Assembly: GCF_020906515.1 (NCBI RefSeq)
Contig: NC_085851.1
Span: forward strand, 2,914,001-2,978,000
Source: Vanrija pseudolonga
Taxonomy: Eukaryota > Basidiomycota > Tremellomycetes > Trichosporonales > Trichosporonaceae
DNA: 64,000 bases
Direction of reading: 5' to 3'
Positions 24,124-35,652 of this stretch are shown in pieces. Both the position numbers and the translations under genes were made by a program. Every line of letters begins with the position of its first letter. Within the stretch, counting starts at the first letter, position 1. Under the pieces are notes generated by a model. That model had not been told where the DNA came from and did no database searches. It was given only the letters and a program-made list of their open reading frames with translations.

Positions 24124-24192
24124 TGTTGGAAAATAATGAGCCGCCTCCTAACAATTCCCGGTTACGATTCTTTTGGTTTGCGGTTCTTGACA
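24124..24192 (+). mobile_element. 69 bp TG...CA element, copy E
   Basis: Starts TGTTGGAAAATAATGAGCCG and ends GCGGTTCTTGACA. Flanks are TGCAG (24119-24123) and TACAG (24193-24197), a 4/5 match. It differs from copies A-D by small indels and several substitutions. Confidence 0.65.
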
Positions 24193-24376
24193 TACAGGCC
24201 ATCCATGGCTGCAAGGTTCAGCGAGCTCCTGGTAAGACATTATGGGCACAATGCTTCTACTCGCTTAGTCTACTCTGCTATTCCATTTGGTCATTACCGT
24301 TATAGCTATTAACTGGACGCTTGAAAACACCAGCTCGTCGTAGATACACTCGCGGCTTCCCTCCTTCGCCTCCTGG

Positions 24377-24444
24377 TGCTGATGCCGTTTGCTTCGGCCA
24401 CTTCTCCGATTGCCGGTTCCCCGTTTGCTTTGTAGTTCTTGACA
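24377..24444 (+). repeat. Possible decayed sixth copy of the TG...CA element
   Basis: The last half (GTTTGCTTTGTAGTTCTTGACA region) resembles copy E and ends in the same TTCTTGACA. The first half is only loosely similar, and no flanking duplication is visible. Listed with low confidence. Confidence 0.3.
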
Positions 24445-25840
24445 CAGACCTCTTCGGGAAGGGATGGTGGTACGCTAACGCCAAGGATTAGACGATTTTC
24501 CAAGCTTACGTGGTATGCATACAGTCTAGGTTGGCAGTTGTGGCAGTGGGGGCGAACTCGAGGCAGCGAGCTCGCGGTATCAGCTGAGCCTCCAACCATA
24601 ACCCGTCGCACACGCATACATAAACGTAAGGCCTACTTTAGTCCTCAGGTCCGGATTCTTCATACTCCAATCATGGATCTGTTCCTCCTATGACGGGAGA
24701 GGCGGACAGGCGTTCCCACCTACTACGCTGACTTCACAGGTGGCGGCCCTTCATGAGCATGCCGATTGGTATACTGGGCTGGACTAGCAGGCAGGTCACG
24801 GCTCCGAGGAGTCGTCAATCGGTGAGTGGCGTCAAGACAAGCTCTCTGGGTACCCAAGCTTGACAGGCCCCACGACATGTAAGCACGCTGATGACATGAC
24901 ACGCCCTTGATGACCCACACCAAGAAGCCGCCACTGTCCTTCTCCATCCATCCATCTGAACCGAGATTGTCCTCCCGCTCGGCGTAGTTTCTTGTTCCCT
25001 CGTTGGTTTGGGTTCGAGTACGGTTACCGCTGTCTCGAGAACCTGCTGGGAGGTATGCCTACATGGGCAGCCGTCTTCGAAGCTTGACTGCCCGTCTGTT
25101 CCTGCTAATCGGTCTCGACCGAAGGTAGATGTTGTTTGCGAGGACACATGTCACTTCTATGCAAAGATTTGCACTCAAGGCAGTTCTGGGGAAAATTTAC
25201 GCGGGCCAACTCCACATCAACAATTCAACGAGGAAAGGAGGTTTTTACTGAATCGTAAAGTGCCACTCGTCATCCCGTTGATCCATTTCCGAGGTTCGCT
25301 CCGTCTATCTCTGACAAACTTGGGTTGAGGCTCCCTCGAAAGGAATGTAGAAGAGGCTAATCGAATGCCGAATCACTAACTGGCCTTGTATCTCGCTAGG
25401 TCGCCATGTGGCAGGGAATTATCACCGCTATGGCTAGAGGGCACCCACGAATGCCTGCTTGATTCACCTATCCAGCGCCTCATGCACTGCGAGGTTTGAG
25501 TACTATGAAAGTAGCGGTCAAATCCGTGGCAAAGTCGGCGGACCTTCCTCATTCCTTGAGGTATGGCAGAACTTGAACGGGCTCCCATAAGGAGTTCGTC
25601 CGCCACTGATGCCACAGGCGATGGAAGTTTCCCTTGGATGAGTGAAGGTCCGAGAGCGCAACTTACTGTTTCCGTTTCCCATTAGTTCTTGAAGCCTGTC
25701 CGAGCACTGTACTCCAAGCCTGGTGCTACGCACAGTGCTTACGCAACCCAGCCGTGTTTCTGTGGCATCATAGAGGAGACATTCATCCGTTTACTGTTCC
25801 ACGCCTTGCTGTTACTAACTAAACTTAATGCACTCGTCAA

Positions 25841-28743
25841 CTACTGGCCAAGAACCAGGGCCGTGCGCGTCGGGATGTAGACCTGGAGCCAGTTCTTCCT
25901 CCCGTTCCACTCCATGGGGGTCGTAAAGTACTCGCCGCTGCTGTTTACTCGCTCAAGGCCCCCGAATTGCTTGTCGTCCGAGTTCAAGACGACATGGTAC
26001 TTGCCAGGGGTGTCGACGCCAACACGGTAGTCGGCGAAAGAGTTGGTTGGATGGACTGGTCCTGTCAGCCTCAAGAACCAGGGGCAGTGGGACTTGTCTC
26101 ACAGTTGAAGATGAAAAGGAGACCGGCGCGTTCAAAAACGATCACCTTGTCACCTTCGTGCTTAAGCGAAACGTAGGCCTGGAATTGTAAGCCCACCACC
26201 ATCGATACTCTCATGTACGCACCTGCGGCGAGCTAAGCCACTTGTACTTGTCTTCCAGGGTCTGTACAGCCGTGTCCCAGGCGTTGAGGTACTTGTAACG
26301 CAGGAGGTGGTCGTCGACGAGGTTGAACTGACGACGAGCGTGGGCGAAAGAGTCGCCATTGCCTTCGCGAGGGAAGTCCATCCACCTGACCCGTCAGGAT
26401 GGCCATGGGGCATCGATGACGCCGACTCACTCTGGGTGGCCAAACTCGTTACCCTCAAAGTTCAGGTATGCTTCACCTCCAAGGGCGTGGACCAACAGGC
26501 TAACCGAGTTAGCCCATGTAAGACACCAGAGGAGGCGACTTACCGGATCATCTTGTGGAGGGCCATGCCGCGCTCAATAACAGGGGTGAATGGAGTAAGA
26601 TCCGACATGTACTCATCTGCGGGCGTGTTGGTTAGTTTGTCACACGTAGTTGTCGCGGACGCTGCTACTTACACATTTCCTTGTCCATCAGCCAGAAGGC
26701 CAAGGTCTTGTCTCCGACGAGGGCCTGGTCATGGCTCTCGGCGTAGGCCACGGTACGCTCCAAGTGTCGTCGGTCAGTGAGCGTGTGGACAATGTGGCCC
26801 ATGTCCCACTCGTCATCCGACTTCTCCTTGAGCAACTTGATCCACATGTCAGGAATCGCCATTGCAAGCCGGTAGTCAAACCCGACACCCCCTTCAGCGA
26901 CGGGGCGGCAGAGTGTAGGCATGCCGGAGACATCCTCCGCGATCGTCACGACCTTCGGATACAGCTCGTGAAGCATTTGGTTGGACTTGCGGATTAGCAC
27001 AGACATTTTGGCCTTACAGCAACTCACGAGCATGAGATAAACCATGGCTTCGAGGTCGACCGAGTCCCCAAAGTACTCGTGGTATCCGCCTGGGTAAAGC
27101 GTTAGAATGACAGCGCCAGCTACAACTCAGTAGGCCTGCCTACCTGAGAAACCGACGCCCATGCCATGGTGCTTGTACATCATGCTGGTGACACCATCGA
27201 AACGGAAGCCGTCAAACTTGTACTCGTCCATCCAGAAGCGGAGGTTCGAGAGGAGGAAGCGCTGGACCTCAGGGTGGCCGTAGTTGAAGAGGCGCGAGTC
27301 CCAGAGATCGTGACGGCCACGACCGCCTTCGTGGAAGTAGTGGTGGTCTGTACCATCGTACATATTGAGGCTAGAGGAGCACAAGTCAGCAAGGTGGGTT
27401 ATGGGCTATGTGCCCGCACTTACCCGTCAAGAACATTCTTACTGGCGTGCGAGTGAACAACGTCGAGGAGCACAGTCAATCCCAGCTCATGGGCCTTGTC
27501 GACAAGACTTTTGAGCTCCTCCGGGGTACCTGTCGTAGGTCAACCTCGCACACTCCAGGTATGTAGGGAAAACACGAACCATAACGGGACGAGGCCGCAA
27601 AGAAGCTGGTAACCTGATAGCCAAACGCTGCCAATGTCAGCCGTGATACGATGCTCCAGACACGCCGCCTCGCAAAGGGCAGATTGCTACTCACAGGCGT
27701 AGTACGCATGCTCCATAATGGCCATCCTGGTCATGTTAGCGATGCTACAGGTACCATGGCTCACATTTGAATGGTGTTGTACCCGAGGGCTTTGATCCTC
27801 GGCAGGACATCCGTCTCGAACTCCTTGTATGTGGTGACGCGCATGTTGGGGCTGGAGATTCCAACTTTGGAGACGTCAGCACATGCCAGCAGAATATGAA
27901 GGTTGTGATGATGCCGGAGGGGAACAATGCTCTCGACACTTACCATGTGCCTCGTAGATCTTGAGGCCCTCGATGGAGTTCTGAGAATGGCCATTCTTGA
28001 ACTGGTATCGGTCACTCTTGGGAGGGTTCCAGAATCGAGCGTCATACACGGGAGACACGTTCAGGTCTTGAGTGACACGAGTGGCCCAGGCAGGGAGGCG
28101 ATCCAAGCTCTCTCCGCTTGGGGTAGTCATCGAGATCTTGAGCATGGAGTCGTGAGGGATTGCGCAGACGCCTGGGGAGGTAGGAGGCACGTAGCACTCC
28201 CAAACGCCAAACTCATTCTTGGTCATGGGGTTGGCAGTATGCGACCAGTTGTCTGTTTTGGTCAGCAAACGCGTCTGTAGCCGATCGGGTTCGGGTAAGA
28301 AGCTCACTGAAGTCGCCGATGAGCCGAGCCTGGACGGCTCCGGGTGCCCATTCACGGTAGGAAACCCCGCCCTTGTCGTCCACTTGGAAGCCCATCGTCT
28401 TGTAGCTTTGGGAGAACTTGTCCAGGCCTCCCTCATGCTGGTTGATGAAGTTCAAGGCCTTCTTGTACTCGGAGTACCTCTGTTGGAGGCCAGCCTTGTA
28501 AGGCTCCAGCCTGAAGGTGCTCAGTGGTGAACTAGACGAGGATATAGAGAGACAACCTACCAAGGGTCAATCTGGAGAACACCCGTGCCTGCGAATAGTT
28601 AGCGACAGGTCACTGCGACAGCGTGGAGTGAGGACATGGCAGCAAGGCTAGCCATTGGATAGACGGGGTGGATGGGGTTGGAAGGGGTTGGACTGACCGT
28701 CATCCGGCATGGTCTTGGCCGTAGAGTCTTGGGTAGTGGTCAT
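25841..28743 (-). CDS. GLC3: 1,4-alpha-glucan (glycogen) branching enzyme
   Basis: GH13 enzyme that makes alpha-1,6 branches in glycogen. Sixteen exons: 28743-28698, 28588-28561, 28510-28308, 28252-27944, 27864-27765, 27726-27695, 27627-27580, 27529-27424, 27370-27144, 27089-27028, 26985-26673, 26616-26544, 26499-26431, 26385-26223, 26178-26103, 26055-25841. They join to 689 aa, the usual length. The N-terminal CBM48-like module ends at [13 protein letters not shown]. The four GH13 regions are present: [18 protein letters not shown] (nucleophile Asp), [10 protein letters not shown] (acid/base Glu) and [12 protein letters not shown]. The C-terminal beta domain ends ...[15 protein letters not shown]. 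One exon is only 28 nt and another 32 nt. One intron (27027-26986) is in frame and stop-free, so reading through it would hide the splice. Confidence 0.96.
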
Positions 28744-29180
28744 GGCGGCTACAGTATCGATGGTGGTGAGGGGGAACCCAGAGCAGGTCGTTGGACCGTG
28801 ACCCAACGATATGAATGGGGGGGAATGGGAAAGAGAGGGGGGATCGATGAGACGTAGAAAAGTGTGACGACGGTTTGGGGGGTTGGGGGGGAGCCAGAGG
28901 AATGAATGGCTGGCTGGCTGGCTGGATGCCTGGAGGGGGCGGCCAAGTCCAGTCCTCCTCTCCCCCACTCGTCGACCAGCTGACGGCGGCTTGGGGGGGC
29001 TGCGGCAATGAGCCAATCCCGCACGCGTGCCGATCTGGAGCCCCAACATCACGTGACAGCCTCGGACCCATTCCGAGATGGCCACCCCAGATTGCCTTTT
29101 TTCAGGCCGTCGCCCGTCAACTCTATCAGTCAGAACCACCACCAACAACAACAATCAACTCACGCGCTACCAAACCACTC
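28744..29180. promoter_or_regulatory. GLC3/DPH3 divergent intergenic region
   Basis: A 437 bp gap between divergent start codons. The part from 28796 to 28990 is G-rich on the plus strand, hence pyrimidine-rich on the GLC3 sense strand, and includes four TGGC units at 28907-28926. Confidence 0.4.
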
Positions 29181-29661
29181 ATGGTGTCATACTACGACGA
29201 GCTGGAAATCGAAGACTTTGCCTGGGACGATGTCGCAAAAGTCTATCACTATCCTTGCCCATGCGGCGATCGCTTCGAAATCTCAAAGGCTCAGCTTCGG
29301 GACGGTGAAGAAATTGCCACCTGCCCAAGCTGCAGTCTGATCGTCCGAGTCGTGTACGACTATGTGGGTTCTTGGGTTCTTGGGCTCTTCAATCATGTAA
29401 CAGATTCGTTATGCTAACCTCGTTTCCCAGATGGATTATGAAGACTACGAGACGACCGACGACGAAGAGGGCGATGAGAGCGAGGAAGAGACGACCCCCA
29501 CCACCTCGACCAGCCCCTCGCCCGCACCCAACGCACAGATCGCTGGCGCTGGTGCCGAGGAGGAGGCCTGTGCAGACGTCGAGACCCGGACAGATGACCC
29601 AGCCATCCTATCAAAGGATCTCGGCAATCTCAATTTGGGCAAGGGTACCAACGAACCATAG
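29181..29661 (+). CDS. DPH3: Diphthamide biosynthesis protein 3 (CSL zinc finger)
   Basis: Small electron carrier for the first step of diphthamide synthesis on eEF2; in yeast (Kti11) it also serves the Elongator tRNA-modification pathway. Exons 29181-29363 and 29431-29661 give 137 aa. The CSL-type finger is complete: [11 protein letters not shown], then [18 protein letters not shown], giving the four zinc-binding cysteines. The core ends at the intron; exon 2 is an acidic, Ser/Thr-rich tail of about 75 residues ([19 protein letters not shown]). Many family members are only ~80-90 aa, so the tail is a lineage-specific extension. Confidence 0.93.
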
Positions 29662-29840
29662 AACCGATTCAACGCATGGCCCTCACAATTTACAACACTC
29701 AACACGCACGGCCCTCCCATCACCCATGTTTGTACATACATATTCGCCATGTCACCAGGGGCAGCCACTGCCTCTCACAGACTACAACCTTCCTACACGT
29801 TGGCTATGCCCCCGTCATCACTGTCAGCAATCAGCTCTAT

Positions 29841-31154
29841 CTAAGCTCTCCCCTGGCTGTCGTCGCGCCGACTGTAGCATCCCCGGATAATCTCTCCCCA
29901 TGTGGATGTCGCACCGCATTGGATACAGGTCGATCGCTGGGGGACGAGCTCTCCATCGCGTCCAGACCCATCGAGTGCGCGTTTGGCAAGACAGTCGAGA
30001 TGAGCCATCACAGTGCACGGGGGATGTATCTCAGACCCTGAGAGACATACAGAGAATGAGAGCGGGTCCTTGAGCGTCAGCATATACGACTTGGATAGCA
30101 ACTTGCTGAAAGGTCCAAAACGTCTCGGCAGAGCTCACACCTGGTGCGTTGCTCTTGACACTGTATTGTGCGCCATTTACCGACCACCCTTTCGCTAGAC
30201 CGAAAGGGTCGATCAGCGACGTCTAGCTGGAACGACTCGGCGGAAGACACCTCGACTTGGTTGCGGGTTTGAGGCAGCATCGACGAATGCAATCCCTCTC
30301 GGTCCACAGTTATTGATATTATTCCGTTCAGCGGTGGCAGGCCACTAAGCTTGCGCAGGTCGGACGAGGGCGGCGGCGGCACGACGCTGGTCGCAGCGTC
30401 AAAGACAACGCAGACCTCTGAGGCGAAACACCGAACATGCAGAGGAAGTTTGTTAAACGGAGGCGATCGCAGGAGCGCTAGAGCCACTCTGTTCCGTTAG
30501 CATATCGACCACGGCACCGAGCCGCTCACACTGCCTTCCTGTCAACCCTATTCCTTCGAGCGTCCTTTTTGAAGATCTGGCCGGTTCCCTCGTCTGACAG
30601 AGGAAGGTGGACATGAAGATGCCTCGACAGCTCCGGGTGTTGCCATGCCCACTCAAACTGGGAGAGTTGCCTTAGTACACCGTCATCAGCTACGGCTTTA
30701 GACCTACTTGAAGAGCACAGAGCTTGCTTGGGAAGCTGGCAAAGGTTAGATGGCTTCGATGGCGTATCAACATACCCAAACACCAGCATTTGAACCTCCT
30801 TCCCTTTGTCAGCATGCCTGCGTTGTGCGTATCGTATCACCCCAATTCTACTCGCCCAGGGCCTGAAGCGAGACGTTTGCCATGCGCCTTGCGTAAGTTC
30901 ACCATTGTGCTGTCGGATTCGCCGTGTAGGGTTGGGTGTGGAGCCGACCTTGTTACATTAATGATCATTCAAGATTTGAGTGAGGCTCAATTGAACCCAT
31001 CGCCTCCACGCACATATGTTCGTTGAGAGGCAGGTGTGGACCGGGAACGCAACAGGTAGCAGGAATAGAATGGCGGAAAGGAGTGATTGCCGTCCAGCAG
31101 GGTCGAGGTTGTCTTCTTTGGAGCCGTATCGGTGGCTTGATGACTGTCACTCAT
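29841..31154 (-). CDS. SLX1: Structure-specific endonuclease subunit SLX1
   Basis: Nuclease subunit of SLX1-SLX4, which cuts branched DNA such as flaps and Holliday junctions. Exons 31154-31014, 30948-30856, 30798-30776, 30735-30708, 30657-30530, 30488-30107 and 30068-29841 close at 340 aa. The GIY-YIG nuclease is visible: [29 protein letters not shown] (with the catalytic Arg), then [20 protein letters not shown] with the metal-binding Glu. [13 protein letters not shown] follows. The C-terminal RING/PHD-like zinc domain is [26 protein letters not shown] and [20 protein letters not shown]. Two introns need GC donors (30855-30799 and 30106-30069) to restore this order. The central ~90 residues are poorly conserved. 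Confidence 0.9.
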
Positions 31155-31465
31155 GACTCGAGAGCCCAAGGTGTCTTGCAGTTGCGAGAAAGTAGAGCAG
31201 AAAGGATGGAAGATGCCTCTGGTCCCAATCAGTCCTGCACAGTCAACCGGACCAAACAACAGCACCCCCTATCAGTTGGGACGGAAGCAGATTGCAAACC
31301 TCATCGTCATTCCACGACGTCATCGTCGATCGACCCGAGTTGCAGCGAACCAACATAACCACCCCGATGATGCATTGCTGCTGCTGGCCATGCGGACAGC
31401 TCATGGACTTCTTGTACACCAATGCATTTCCGCGACTACTACTTCGAGTTACACTGCTTAATTCT

Positions 31466-33532
31466 TTAAAAGTCGACAAAGAGATGATCATACTGACTGG
31501 TTCCCACTTTACCATACGAACTGACATCGGCCTCTTGGTACCGATCGAACCTGGTTCTGTTAGCAACTGGGACACACAGTCATCTCTATGACTACCCATA
31601 CTCACTGGCTAGCATCACCTTCACCGTCGATCTTGGGCACATAGGGAGCTGGGATTTCACGGCGGTAGAGCTTGTCCCAGTCGACCTCGGCAAACCAGCC
31701 GTGTCCAAAGATATCAGCCGACCCGTTGCGCAGGTTGCCGTATCGCTTTGTAAGGTCGCCAACAAGAAGATTCTTGAGGAGCTCCCTGGCCAAGTTGTCA
31801 AAGTATGTGGGGTAGCGGACCTTGCCGGCGATGATCTGCGGCAGGGTGAGATGATGGTTACACAAGATGACTTGCCTTCTCATACAGCTTCATGGGGTTG
31901 CCGTCTTCTGTGAAGAATGGGGGGTATCCAGCCTAGCGACAGTCAGATCAAGGTCGCAGTCATAAATGATGGCTTGATGAACTCACCAACATCTCAAAGA
32001 TGAGGACACCGAGAGCATACCAGTCAACGCTCTTGTTGTAGCCCTTGGACTGGACCACTTCCGGAGCAACTGAGGAGGTCAGTGCTAGCTTCGACCAGAC
32101 ACCTACGGTAATCCGGGGTGCCACACAACGTCCAGGTGATGTCAGGCACGTGCTTCGCGAAACCGAAGTCGGTGACCTTTACATGACCGTCGGCGCCGAG
32201 AAGGAGGTTTTCCGGCTTAAGGTCACGGTAGATAATGTCTAGGGAGTGGAGGTAGTCGAGAGCGAGGGCCACTTCGGCAGCATAGAACTTCGCTACCGAG
32301 TTGGGGAAACGCTGCACATGTTAGTGACGGTAAGGAGAAAGTGTACTGACCTGGCTCTTGCGGAGAAGACTGAACAGCTCTCCGCCTGCGACGAAGTCCA
32401 TGACCATGTAAAGGTTGTTTGCGTCTTGGAAAGTGCCCCAGAGGTTGACGAGGAAGGGGTGTCGCACACGAACCAGCATCTCCCTCTCCGAGTTGGTGTG
32501 TTCCACCTGCTTCATCTTGACAACCTTCTCCTTATTGAGCACCTTGACGGCATAGAATCGACCATTGTGCTTGGACCGAACGAGATGAACACGGCCGAAT
32601 GAGCCGGTACCAAGGCTAAAGACGGATTAGCACACTACGAAGGAGCAAGTCGGATAGTCTGTAACACTCACGTGCGTTCAATCGCAAAGTCGGCGAGGGC
32701 GTAGCGGCCCGCCGTCTTCCTCAATGGCTGAGCCACCTTGTTGGCTGCGGTAGGGGTCTTGGTGCCCGTCGAGGTGTCGAGCGCCGCCTGGGTGGCTGCC
32801 GCATGAATCGCGGCAACACGAGCCTGCTGCGTCGCATTGTGCAGATTCGCCTGTGCCTGCGCGGCCTGTTGATAATATGTCAGCTCATTGGCCTTTGCCG
32901 CGTTCGAGAACGTTTGCGCTTACCTGTTCTTGGGCCTCCCGAGCCTTCTCCCGAATGCGATCTTCATCAGAGCTCCCTTGCCGACCAGAGTCTGGCGGGT
33001 TCTGGATGGACAGTGTAGATACGTCTGCCATCTCAATGCTCATGGTTCGGTTCACTTCTGGCTGGACGCTGCCCTGGGTGCCAGCAGACTGGCCTTGGAC
33101 TCCCAGAGCTGACGAGAGCGTGCGATCCTGGGGCGGCACAGCCGACAACGACGACGACGCTGATGACCCTGTCGCAGCCGATGAGAGTGAATGTGATAGA
33201 GCGTTTGCTTGCGCCGGGGGACTGCAAAGCTCGTCAGTGATTGGACGTGGGCATGGTACCCACCCCTCGATGCCTTCCATGGGCGAAGCCCCCGCGCCAT
33301 TGTTGTTTGATGGCGGCGAAGCGACTTGAGGCTTGGCTACAGGAGCAGCAGGCGGCTGGGGCTGCGATGCGGGCTGGGCTACCGGTGGTGATTGAGGGGG
33401 CGAACGGCTGGCCTGCGCCGCTGGCTGAGCCGGCCGCGAGGGCAGTTGAGCCTGCTGCCTCGGTGGGGAAGTCACCTGGGCCTTGGCAGCCTGCTTCCGG
33501 GCGTGGAACTTGTCCGAGACCTTTGCAAACAT
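31466..33532 (-). CDS. cAMP-dependent protein kinase catalytic subunit (PKA)
   Basis: AGC-family Ser/Thr kinase released by cAMP from its regulatory subunit; controls growth and morphology programmes in fungi. Exons 33532-33264, 33221-32924, 32865-32672, 32615-32351, 32311-32107, 32069-31987, 31932-31876, 31835-31606 and 31550-31466 join to 561 aa. The kinase domain starts near residue 250: [12 protein letters not shown] (G-loop), [12 protein letters not shown] (Lys), [22 protein letters not shown], and [16 protein letters not shown] with the activation-loop Thr. The tail ends YDHLFVDF, the AGC hydrophobic motif position. The first ~235 residues are a Q/P/A/S-rich extension absent from animal PKA. 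The 31875-31836 intron has a GC donor (GCAAGT). Confidence 0.93.
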
Positions 33533-34447
33533 TGCTGCAGATTCAAGGAAGCGGATTGTGTGATGTGAACAGATGAGCTTGAAGTTGTGACCCGATGAAC
33601 CGTGTGGAATGGAGGAGAGAGCGAAGCCGATTGGGGCGATGACGCTGTAGAGATTGCGCCTCGAGAGTGATGGGCGACGACGGGTTGGACAGGTAGGTAG
33701 GTAGGTATACACAAATACACAGCGCTAATCAAACAAGTTGCTCAGAGTGGCAGCCGGGCTGCTTGTAGGAGGAGGAGGGGGTAAAGTGTTGGTTCAAGAC
33801 GGATGGGTTGTGATGAACGAGGAGAGGGACGAGGACGAGGACGGACCGACCGATGATCGGTGTGACTGAAGTGATGGTGGTAGAATGAATGGGCAGGACA
33901 ACGGCAGACACACCGCCCACCCAACCGGACCGCACAGCAGCAACAGGCAATAGTGGTGGTGATGCAAGCCCAGAGACAGGCGGGGGCGGCAGCAGCGGCA
34001 CGGGGTGGTAGGGGTAAGAGGGGGGTGGGGAGGGAGGGGAGGGCGGCAGGGGGGGGTTAAGGCCCGATGGATCAGAGTTAGCCGCTGTCTGGTCGAGCAC
34101 GTCTCTCAAGGCTCTCGGCAGTCGTACCCCACTCTGTGCCCCAGACTTGAGACTTGTCCTGGGTGGGTCGGTTGGCTTGCCGGGCTTGGCTTGGGTTGTG
34201 TGTGCTAGGTCCTGGCTGACTGGCTGGGTGGTTGCCTGGGGTCGACGTTCGTTGGCTGGGCAGGCAGGCTGGTTGGCCGGGCCTTGCTACCTGCTGCTGC
34301 TGCCTGCTTGTGGAATGACGACGATTGCGGCGCCAGTTGCGGCACGGGCGTGGCCTTCCGCTTGGCCTAAAATTACCGCATTCGGAAACTCATGTTGCCC
34401 CTTTGGGCGCGTGGGGGCGTGGTCGCGGAGTCAAAAGCGCCAGCACG

Positions 34448-34478
<31 letters not shown>

Positions 34479-35652
34479 GTGCAGCCGGCCGATGATGCGC
34501 CATCAAACCTCTATAGGGATCGACCAGACCAAACCCCATCTTGGCTGCCGCAGTCTTATGGCCAGCGATTGATTGACACGACGAAGCCTTACGAGGCGAC
34601 CATAAACACTGGAGAGGGGGCTCATCAAGTACGCTTGAGCAACTGCCTCGCCAATGGCCATAGTGTAGCCAGTCGACTCGTCTAGGCAGCTAGCAGTGCT
34701 AGCCAGCCAGCCTGAGCGGGTGTGCCTCGCGTCCAATACCCAATGTGCCTGCCCCGCAATGCACCCCCTCCCTCCTCGGTTAGACTTGGGCTGGGCGCAT
34801 CGTTGCCCCCCAATATGACAACTCCTCCCCCCTTCTCGTCTCTTGCCCCAACCGTCTGCCCCGAGTTGCCCATCAAAGTCTGTGCGCGATCATGTGGCCT
34901 TGGTGTGTCGTTTGCTCCCGCCGACACCCATGTTTCATAATCAGGGCCAATCCACCCAGACAGATGGACAAGGAATGGCGGGGCAAGCTGATAGCGAAAG
35001 CATGACAATGACGTATTGTGTGTGGCAAAGCGCTCCTGGCCAGAAGCGCACAAAAGACTGAAAATTCTGTCCTATCAAGCACACTGGAAGCTTTACTGAC
35101 TTCTGGAGTAACACCATAGTGGTGGTAACGGTCGGTAGTAACCATTCCGATGTCGATCACAAGGATCGACGTTGATACCGAATGCTAAGCCATGACACAA
35201 AAACGCCAATAGCCCCAATCACAGCGGCCCTAGCGGCCTGCTGTTCGACACTCCGCTGACAGCTCTCACCCATCAGTCCTCAGCGGGTCCCTCTGAGAGA
35301 GTATCGCACGCCAAAAGGTCAAGAGGGTGCTTTGTAAGCTTATAAGTCTGCAGCATTGGAGCTGTCGAAAGGCTAGTTTGGACTTTCGAACCTCGTTGAT
35401 GAAGCACAGGTGCCAGCATGGTCTCTATCCGCATCCCTCCTCATATGAAGCGTCGGCTTAGCACAATGGGGGGCTCGAATGAGAGCACTTGAGCGAGAGA
35501 CAGACAACTTTTCATCAATGACTTCAATGACTTCACCAACTATCGACGTTTTATTAAGTAGGGATTGTATGTGATGACACACGACAGACGACGCTAAATG
35601 GTCTACGTCCTGGCCTGGCATGCAACTAACCCGCAGCAACCTCAATCGATCC
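33533..35652. promoter_or_regulatory. 2.1 kb intergenic region between PKA and OPT genes
   Basis: No gene recognised. From about 33960 to 34060 the plus strand is almost pure G with short A/T/C interruptions, so the PKA sense strand is C-rich. TGGCTGG and AGCC tetranucleotide repeats occur at 34140-34270 and 34449-34478. The part from 34700 to 35600 has ordinary mixed composition. A long 5' leader for PKA is plausible. Confidence 0.4.

Larger units (their letters stand above)
19551..25840. other. 6.3 kb gene-poor region with transposon relics
   Basis: No intact host gene was found between MOD5 and the branching-enzyme gene. Base composition is visibly more AT-rich than the flanks. The parts I can interpret are fragments of Ty1/copia polyprotein on both strands and a family of ~67 bp repeats, listed separately. 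The stretches 19551-20350, 20425-21400, 22200-22900 and 24450-25840 hold no ORF with a recognisable product. Scattered 60-110 codon ORFs there show no family motifs and I do not call them. Confidence 0.7.

Noticed and set aside
24309-25147. Minus-strand frames of about 100 codons (24309-24617, 24815-25147)
   Set aside because: No recognisable motifs, no convincing splice partners, and they lie in the transposon-rich desert.
35341-35480. Possible tRNA on the minus strand (GAGGTTCGAAAGTCC resembles a B box)
   Set aside because: No matching A box at the right distance and no cloverleaf could be drawn. No other convincing tRNA was seen by eye in the window.
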